The position numbers and the translations under genes are program-made. From assembly GCA_025964635.1 (NCBI GenBank), contig JAOPYP010000266.1, forward strand, positions 1-10,543: a stretch of 10,543 bases of DNA, written 5' to 3'. This DNA is from Actinomycetes bacterium (GTDB lineage: Bacteria; Actinomycetota; Actinomycetes; Streptosporangiales; Streptosporangiaceae). Below the pieces are notes generated by a model. That model saw nothing but the letters and a program-made list of their open reading frames with translations, did no database searches and was not told the DNA's origin. Shown piece after piece: positions 6,775 to 10,543 of the stretch (within the stretch, counting starts at the first letter, position 1; each line of letters opens with the position of its first letter).

Positions 6775-7509
6775 GTGAGTTTCGCTGTGCGGCTGTATGA
6801 GCGGTTCCGCGTGCTGATCCATGAGGCGGCCAAGTTCGGCGTGGTGGGCCTGGCCGGGTTCATCGTGAGCCTCGGCGGGGCCGACATCCTGCACTTCGAC
6901 GCGGGCGTGGGCAAGTACAAGGCCGTCATCGTGGCGACGATCGCGGCCACCGTGGTGACCTTCCTCGGCAACCGCTACTGGGCCTTCCGGCACCGTGAGC
7001 GGGTCGGGATGGGCCGGGAAACCCTGCTGTTCTTCGTGTTCAACGCGATCGGCCTGCTGATCCAGCTGGCCTGCGTCGCGATCGTCGCGGACGGCGCTGG
7101 CCTCCAGGGCAAGGTCTGGTACAACCTCGCCAACCTGACCGGGATCGGGCTGGGCACGCTGTTCCGCTTCTGGTCCTACCGCAAATGGGTGTGGCGGACG
7201 CAGGAGCCCACGGGCGGAGTGCCGGTCCCTGGACATCGCCGGGTGGCCCCGGCCCCCGGGTTCCCGGAGGCGGGCGTGGCCGGGGCCGTCGCGGTCGGCC
7301 TGGACGAGGAAGCCACGCTGTACGGTCGCGGGCCTGAGGAATATGACGAGGCCGGGAACTACGGCCAGCCTGACAACTACGCAGGCCCCCGGAATTTTGA
7401 CCGGACCGAGAACTACAGGCCCGAGGGCGCGGACTACGGCCGCCGCCGCGACGGCAACGGCGGCCGGCGCAGCGGCCCCCGGCACGCCGCCGCGAAGCAG
7501 CGCAGCTAA
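6775..7509 (+). CDS. GtrA-family membrane protein with long tyrosine-rich tail
   Basis: A 244-residue protein. Residues 1-142 are a complete four-helix GtrA domain (helices near 19-37, 49-65, 83-105 and 117-135). It carries the two family signatures NRYWAFRHR (66-74) after helix 2 and FRFWSYRKWVW (130-140) after helix 4. GtrA proteins are linked to translocation of lipid-carried sugars (for example undecaprenyl-phosphate-glucose) or to cell-wall polysaccharide assembly. Residues 143-244 form an extra, low-complexity tail. It has a degenerate NY-type repeat roughly every 7-8 residues (GNYGQP, DNYAGP, RNFDRT, ENYRPE, ADYGRR) and then a basic end. Typical GtrA proteins stop near residue 140. The start is GTG, with AGAGGAAG eight bases upstream. 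It is divergent from the exporter operon and convergent with the GT51 gene. No partner glycosyltransferase lies directly beside it; DUF2079 is the nearest candidate. Confidence 0.93.
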   Translation: MSFAVRLYERFRVLIHEAAKFGVVGLAGFIVSLGGADILHFDAGVGKYKAVIVATIAATVVTFLGNRYWAFRHRERVGMGRETLLFFVFNAIGLLIQLACVAIVADGAGLQGKVWYNLANLTGIGLGTLFRFWSYRKWVWRTQEPTGGVPVPGHRRVAPAPGFPEAGVAGAVAVGLDEEATLYGRGPEEYDEAGNYGQPDNYAGPRNFDRTENYRPEGADYGRRRDGNGGRRSGPRHAAAKQRS

Positions 7510-7526
7510 CGGCGTTCAGCACGTAT

Positions 7527-7541
7527 GGCGCGTGAAGCGCC
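7527..7541. terminator. weak hairpin after gtrA
   Basis: GGCGC-GTGAA-GCGCC forms a five-base-pair stem 17 bases after the GtrA stop, in the 147-base gap between convergent genes. No T-run follows on either strand, so it would be at most a weak or factor-assisted terminator. Confidence 0.25.
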
Positions 7542-7563
7542 TGCCCTCCAAGCCGCCTCCGCC

Positions 7564-7577
7564 GCCTCGGACGAGGC
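7564..7577. terminator. weak hairpin between convergent genes
   Basis: GCCTC-GGAC-GAGGC forms a second five-base-pair stem in the same convergent gap. It has no flanking T-tract. With the hairpin at 7527-7541 it is the only structure seen between 7510 and 7656; no small gene is supported there. Confidence 0.2.
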
Positions 7578-7656
7578 ACCGCCTTCCGCCCCGTCATCGT
7601 CGGGCCTGGGCGGGCGGACCGGGCCGGGCGCGGGGTTCGTTGCGGAGAATTCTGGG

Positions 7657-8634
7657 TTAGCGGGGGCCGGTGCAGCCGGTGCCGCTGCGGCCGACCAGCG
7701 GAAGGCGCTGCGCGTAGGCGGCCGTGGACTGCGCCTGGGTGATCTTGCCGGTGGCCACCAGCCGGCCCAGTACATGGGCCTCACGGGCCCGGCCGCGCGC
7801 GTAGTGCGCGATGGGGTCGTCCGCGGAGGGCCCCTGGACCAGCCCGGCCAGCGTGGCCGCCTCCGGCAGGGTGAGCCCGGCCGGGGTGGTGCCGAAGTAC
7901 CCGCAGCTGGCCTGGGCCAGGCCGTAGTAGCCGTGCCCGAAGTACGCGACGTCGGCGTACATCCGGAGCACGGTCGCCCGGCTGTAGGTCAGGTCGAGCT
8001 TGATGCCCAGCATGACCTGCTTGACCTCGACGCCGAACCCACCCTGGCCTGGCGTGTACAGCATCTTGGCCAGCTGCTGGTAGAGGGTCGCGCCGCCCTG
8101 GTCGCCGCGGCCGGTGAGCTGCGAGGCGGCGACCCGGGCGATCGCGTAGATGTCCACCCCGGGCTCGGAGTAGAAGCGGTGATCTTCGGTCGCCACCAGG
8201 GACTCAGCGAACAGCGCGGACATCGGCGGTCCCGGGTAGGCGGCGTGGTGCGCCTTGTCGATGGCCCGGGCCAGGGCCGGGGCGTTGCTGACCGACGGGG
8301 TGAGCGCAAACAATACGCCAAACGCGATCACGGCCAGCATGACCAGGGCCAGCGCGAAGCCGAGCAGCCAGCGCAGCACCTGCCAGCGGCGGCGCCGGCG
8401 GTACGGCCGCCCGGGCAGATAGGCGTCGTCGTCCGGGTAATCCCGGTAGTCCCCGTAATCTCCGTGATCCGGGTCAGGATCGTCGTCCGGGCAGGGATTG
8501 TCGTCCGGGTAGTTGCGGTACGGGTCCCCGGACGTGGTGCCGTACGGCAGCGGCGCCGTCTGCGGGTCGTAACTCATCCGCACTGCCCGGGGATCACCCG
8601 GCCCACCCTCCCCGGCCGCTCCCCGTGCCATCAT
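7657..8634 (-). CDS. GT51 peptidoglycan glycosyltransferase, monofunctional, divergent motif III
   Basis: A 325-residue membrane-anchored transglycosylase. Residues 1-79 form an acidic cytoplasmic tail rich in Asp, Pro and Tyr (DYGDYRDYPDDD at 59-70), followed by RRRRRW (79-84) and one membrane helix (about 87-111). The GT51 domain fills 120-310, with no transpeptidase domain. Motif I is ATEDHRFYSEPGVD (148-161), keeping Glu150 but with Glu where a His is usual. Motif II is GGATLYQQLAK (180-190). Motif III is VKQVMLGIKLD (204-214), where the usual RKxxE appears as Gln206 in place of the Glu. MYADVAYFGHGYYGL (225-239) follows as in the family. Cys244 and Cys321 lie outside the cell and could pair. 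Role: polymerising lipid II, or a modified or scaffolding role if motif III is impaired. The ATG at 8634 is supported by GGAG seven bases upstream; the later Met20 has none. Confidence 0.92.
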   Translation of the reverse strand: MMARGAAGEGGPGDPRAVRMSYDPQTAPLPYGTTSGDPYRNYPDDNPCPDDDPDPDHGDYGDYRDYPDDDAYLPGRPYRRRRRWQVLRWLLGFALALVMLAVIAFGVLFALTPSVSNAPALARAIDKAHHAAYPGPPMSALFAESLVATEDHRFYSEPGVDIYAIARVAASQLTGRGDQGGATLYQQLAKMLYTPGQGGFGVEVKQVMLGIKLDLTYSRATVLRMYADVAYFGHGYYGLAQASCGYFGTTPAGLTLPEAATLAGLVQGPSADDPIAHYARGRAREAHVLGRLVATGKITQAQSTAAYAQRLPLVGRSGTGCTGPR

Positions 8635-8641
8635 CCGTGTG

Positions 8642-8645
8642 CTCC
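8642..8645 (-). promoter_or_regulatory. ribosome binding site deciding the GT51 start
   Basis: The minus strand reads GGAG followed by seven bases (CACACGG) and ATGATG at 8634/8631. The alternative in-frame Met20 (8577) has no purine-rich site, so the acidic tail is kept as part of the protein. Confidence 0.6.
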
Positions 8646-8669
8646 GTACTGGTCGAAGGCCGTCGCGGG

Positions 8670-8694
8670 GTTACGCGGGGCCTACCCCAGTAAC
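8670..8694. promoter_or_regulatory. GTTAC/GTAAC dyad upstream of the GT51 gene
   Basis: GTTAC-gc-GGGG-ccta-CCCC-a-GTAAC is a nine-base-pair interrupted inverted repeat, 35 bases before the GT51 ATG. It could be an operator or a hairpin in the GT51 leader. GTTACGC (8670-8676) recurs at 8761-8767 and 3884-3890. Confidence 0.35.
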
Positions 8695-8742
8695 GCAACG
8701 AAGAATCATCGCGCTAAGTGCCCGTTCGGCGCGGGTTCCCCG

Positions 8743-8765
8743 GTAACCGCCCTCGTGGGGGTTAC
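8743..8765. promoter_or_regulatory. GTAACC/GGTTAC dyad upstream of the beta-helix gene
   Basis: GTAACC-g-CCC-TCGT-GGG-GGTTAC is a nine-base-pair inverted repeat with one bulged base, 55 bases before the beta-helix ATG. It uses the same GTAAC half-site as the dyad at 8670-8694, so one regulator could bind both sides of the divergent gap. Confidence 0.35.
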
Positions 8766-8781
8766 GCTACTTCCCGTAATC

Positions 8782-8802
8782 GACTACCTACGGTAGGTAG
8801 TC
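8782..8802. promoter_or_regulatory. perfect 21-bp palindrome, probable operator
   Basis: Arms GACTACCTAC and GTAGGTAGTC are exact reverse complements around a central G (8792). The site ends 18 bases before the beta-helix ATG, so a bound repressor would block transcription or initiation. Length and symmetry fit TetR-family operators. No regulator gene lies in the window. Confidence 0.6.
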
Positions 8803-8820
8803 CTCAGGGGGGATCAAAGG

Positions 8821-9939
8821 ATGAGGCAAGTCTCAAGACTGCTCGCCGGTGTCGTGGCCGTCGGTGCGAGCGCCTTCACGCTCGTGGGGGCCAGCGCGGC
8901 GGATGCCGCGTCGTCCACGGTCTACGTGTCCAGGCACGGCCATTCCGGGGCCCCGGACCGCTCGTGCTCCACGGCCCGGTACCGCCATATCAACGAGGCC
9001 ATCGCGGCCGCCCCGAGGGGCGGCCGGGTGATCGTCTGCGGTGGCACGTACAAGGTGCAGGCCGTGGTGACCAAGTCGCTCGCGCTGATCGGCCGCCACG
9101 GCGCCACCATCGACGCCAAGGGCCAGAAGCCGATCGTCAAGAAGCTGCCCGGGGGCAGCGGCGTGGTGGTTTTCGGCGCCCGGAACGTCGAGGTCAGCGG
9201 GTTCACCGTGGTCAACGCGGGTTTCGACGCGATCCTGGTCGCGCGCAGTACCCGGGTCCTGGTCTCGCACAACCGGCTCATGCACAACGGGAACGTGGGG
9301 GTGGACTTCAACGGCACGTCCGACTCGCTGGCCACGCACAACATGTCGGAGTTCAACAAGGGCGGCGGCTTCCTGATCGCCGACGACCTCGGCCCGACCC
9401 ACTTCGACGCGGTCACCTGGAACACCGCCCGGCGTAACCCCGACGGTTGCGGGGTCATCATCGCCGGCCACTCCACCAGCGGGGTGTGGGGCAACTACGT
9501 CGCGCACAACCTGCTCACCTTCAACGGCCTCAACCGGAAGGTACCGGGGGCCGGTGTGGTCATCGCCACCGAGGTCAAGGGCGAGCGGGTGTCCGGCAAC
9601 GACGTGGCGCACAACGTGATCTACGGCAACGGCCTGGCCGGGGTGACGATCCACTCGCACGTGCCGGGGCAGCACATGAGCGGCAACCAGATCGTGGGCA
9701 ATGACATCGGCAGGAACAACCTCGTCGGTGACACGATCGGGCTGGCCCCGCCGGTCACGGCCCACCCGGACAAGCGCACCACCGGCATCCTGGTCGGCGC
9801 CTCGTCCTCCATCAAGGTGTGGATCCACGGCAACTACATCCACAGCAACTGGTTCGGGATCTACCTGAACGGCCGGATCCACGCCCACATCTTCCACAAC
9901 CGCTACCGCCACGTGCACAAGCGCATCAAGGTGGCGTAA
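8821..9939 (+). CDS. secreted right-handed parallel beta-helix protein
   Basis: A 372-residue exported protein. Residues 1-29 form a Sec signal peptide: MRQVSRLLAG, a hydrophobic stretch, then ASAADA with cleavage likely before residue 30. The mature part opens with the common beta-helix cap: CSTARYRHINEAI (49-61), then GGRVIVCGGTY (67-77), where Cys49 and Cys73 could form a disulfide. Coils with PbH1/NosD-like asparagine ladders follow: HNRLMHNG (150-157), THNMSEFN (172-179), GNYVAHNLLTFNG (224-236), GNDVAHNVIYGNG (259-271), GNQIVGNDIGRNN (288-300) and GNYIHSNWFGIYLNG (337-351). The fold is shared by polysaccharide lyases, epimerases and surface proteins; no catalytic signature lets me choose. 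AGGGGGG eight bases before the ATG is the ribosome site. It is divergent from the GT51 gene, behind a palindromic operator, and followed by a strong terminator, so it is probably monocistronic. Confidence 0.92.
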   Translation: MRQVSRLLAGVVAVGASAFTLVGASAADAASSTVYVSRHGHSGAPDRSCSTARYRHINEAIAAAPRGGRVIVCGGTYKVQAVVTKSLALIGRHGATIDAKGQKPIVKKLPGGSGVVVFGARNVEVSGFTVVNAGFDAILVARSTRVLVSHNRLMHNGNVGVDFNGTSDSLATHNMSEFNKGGGFLIADDLGPTHFDAVTWNTARRNPDGCGVIIAGHSTSGVWGNYVAHNLLTFNGLNRKVPGAGVVIATEVKGERVSGNDVAHNVIYGNGLAGVTIHSHVPGQHMSGNQIVGNDIGRNNLVGDTIGLAPPVTAHPDKRTTGILVGASSSIKVWIHGNYIHSNWFGIYLNGRIHAHIFHNRYRHVHKRIKVA

Positions 9940-9956
9940 GCACGCAGCGGTGCAGG

Positions 9957-10012
9957 GCCCGGCTGCCCTCCGCCTGCCTCAGGCGGCACAGGGCAGCCGG
10001 GCTTCTTGTTTT
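9957..10012 (+). terminator. strong composite intrinsic terminator of the beta-helix gene
   Basis: A perfect 13-bp outer stem (GCCCGGCTGCCCT at 9957-9969 with AGGGCAGCCGGGC at 9990-10002) encloses a perfect 7-bp inner hairpin (CCGCCTG-CCT-CAGGCGG, 9970-9986) with a three-base bulge. TTCTTGTTTT follows directly. It begins 17 bases after the stop codon and would end plus-strand transcripts. Confidence 0.9.
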
Positions 10013-10060
10013 GCGCAGGCGTTTAGCGGGGCGGCGGCGGAGGGCATACAGCGGGATGGC

Positions 10061-10132
10061 TGCCGGTTGAGGTGAACGTGCTGGACCGCAGGGGCGAAAC
10101 CCCCGCAAGCTGGCACAGCATGTGCCCCGGCA
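10061..10132 (+). ncRNA. possible structured 5' leader of the VOC gene
   Basis: A closing stem TGCCGG (10061-10066) with CCGGCA (10127-10132) encloses two hairpins. One is GCAGGGG-CGAAA-CCCCCGC (10088-10106, one A-C mismatch). The other is GGCACA-GCA-TGTGCC (10112-10126), which abuts the closing stem. The layout is that of a three-way junction ending 31 bases before the VOC ATG. It matches no riboswitch class that I recognise. In such GC-rich DNA stems arise easily, so this is a candidate only. Confidence 0.3.
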
Positions 10133-10163
10133 TTCAGCCCTTTCCCTCTCGTGGAGCGCCGCC

Positions 10164-10543
10164 ATGGAAGTCAAGGAACTCGGACATCTCGTCCTCTACG
10201 TTCACAACCTCGACCGCTCCGCGTCGTTCTACCGGGACGTGCTCGGCTGGCGCCAGATCATCGGCGGCCCCGAGGATGACCCGCTCCCCTTCCGCGCCGC
10301 GGCGTTCTCCGCGCCGTCCGGGCGGACCCACCACGAGTTGCTGCTCATCGAGGTCGGCGAGGATGCCGCCAACCTGCCGCCGGGCCGCCGGGTGGGGCTC
10401 TATCACTTCGGCCTGAAGGTCGGCGACAGCGACGACGAGCTCCGCGGGGCGTTGGCGGCCCTGGAGGCGAACGGGGTCAATGTGGTCGGGGCCAGCGATC
10501 ACACGATCACCCACAGCCTGTACATCACCGACCCGGACGGCAA
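10164..10543 (+). CDS. VOC-family protein (glyoxalase/dioxygenase fold), partial at 3' end
   Basis: The frame is open to the window edge, giving the first 126 residues. GHLVLYVHNLDRSASFYRDV (7-26) is the classic opening of the vicinal-oxygen-chelate beta-alpha-beta module. HHELLLIEV (56-64) closes the first half, and LYHFGLKVGD (79-88) opens the second. The last visible residues, LYITDPDG, lead into the usual DPDGNxIEL end. Candidate metal ligands are His8, Glu58 and His81; the fourth, a Glu in that last motif, falls beyond the window. The enzyme could be a glyoxalase, an extradiol dioxygenase or a resistance protein; the sequence seen does not decide. GGAG seven bases before the ATG at 10164 supports the start. 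It lies downstream of the beta-helix terminator, so it must have its own promoter, which I cannot place. Confidence 0.88.
   Translation, partial: MEVKELGHLVLYVHNLDRSASFYRDVLGWRQIIGGPEDDPLPFRAAAFSAPSGRTHHELLLIEVGEDAANLPPGRRVGLYHFGLKVGDSDDELRGALAALEANGVNVVGASDHTITHSLYITDPDG

Noticed and set aside
8670..8765. Confident assignment of the GTAAC motifs as MtrA sites
   Set aside because: Half-sites are inverted with long spacers, whereas MtrA sites are described as closely spaced direct repeats; kept only as a hypothesis.
7525..8796. 423-codon plus-strand frame spanning the GT51 gene
   Set aside because: It reads antisense to a clear GT51 domain, has low-complexity composition and no family motif, and such frames are expected in very GC-rich DNA.
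8833..9918. 361-codon minus-strand frame opposite the beta-helix gene
   Set aside because: Val/Asp/His-rich shadow of the opposite strand; the plus strand has a signal peptide, ribosome site, repeat motifs and terminator.
10085..10132. Resemblance of CCCCGCAA to the core of a cobalamin riboswitch
   Set aside because: The B12 box and the surrounding conserved core are missing; only one short word matches.
10072..10416. GTG-started small frame running into the VOC gene in another frame
   Set aside because: It overlaps the VOC gene out of frame, has no motif, and its translation after the overlap is a Ser/Arg/Pro-rich shadow.

Overview
The window is very GC-rich and has dense coding with GTG as well as ATG starts. 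Its proteins (FadE-type acyl-CoA dehydrogenase, NodI/DrrA-type exporter, actinobacterial-style GT51 transglycosylase with an acidic cytoplasmic tail) point to a chromosomal segment of a high-GC actinomycete. I cannot fix the genus. No rRNA, tRNA, CRISPR array, insertion sequence or phage gene is visible. Ten protein genes are supported, and no gene-free stretch exceeds 300 bases.

Layout. Positions 1-76 hold no gene I can support. From 77 to 6596 six genes lie on the minus strand. In transcription order they are: an ABC ATPase (5661-6596), two homologous ABC-2 permeases (4816-5661 and 3969-4823; the three reading frames overlap end to start), a DUF2079 polytopic membrane protein (2187-3833), an ACAD10/11-like acyl-CoA dehydrogenase (892-2133) and a FabG-like short-chain dehydrogenase (77-838). 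A 178-base divergent gap (6597-6774) separates these from a plus-strand GtrA-family protein (6775-7509). GtrA converges, across 147 bases with only weak hairpins, on a minus-strand GT51 peptidoglycan glycosyltransferase (7657-8634). A 186-base divergent control region rich in dyads (8635-8820) leads into a secreted right-handed beta-helix protein (8821-9939), which ends in a strong composite terminator. A possible structured leader (10061-10132) then precedes a VOC-family gene that runs off the right edge (10164-10543).

How the genes may work together. The ATPase and two permeases should form one exporter of the polysaccharide/lipid/drug-export type. DUF2079 (possibly GT-C-like), GtrA (a family linked to lipid-carried sugar translocation), GT51 and the secreted beta-helix protein are all envelope proteins, so the centre of the window reads as a loose cell-envelope/glycan neighbourhood. 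This grouping is inference from adjacency and family. The acyl-CoA dehydrogenase and the short-chain dehydrogenase look like a separate fatty-acyl or isoprenoid-type degradation pair.

I did not find a clear-cut new system. The strongest leads are four. First, a GT51 enzyme whose motif III glutamate is read as glutamine. Second, a perfect 21-bp palindrome plus two GTTAC/GTAAC dyads in the GT51/beta-helix control region. Third, a possible three-way-junction leader upstream of the VOC gene. Fourth, the exporter/DUF2079/GtrA/GT51 clustering.
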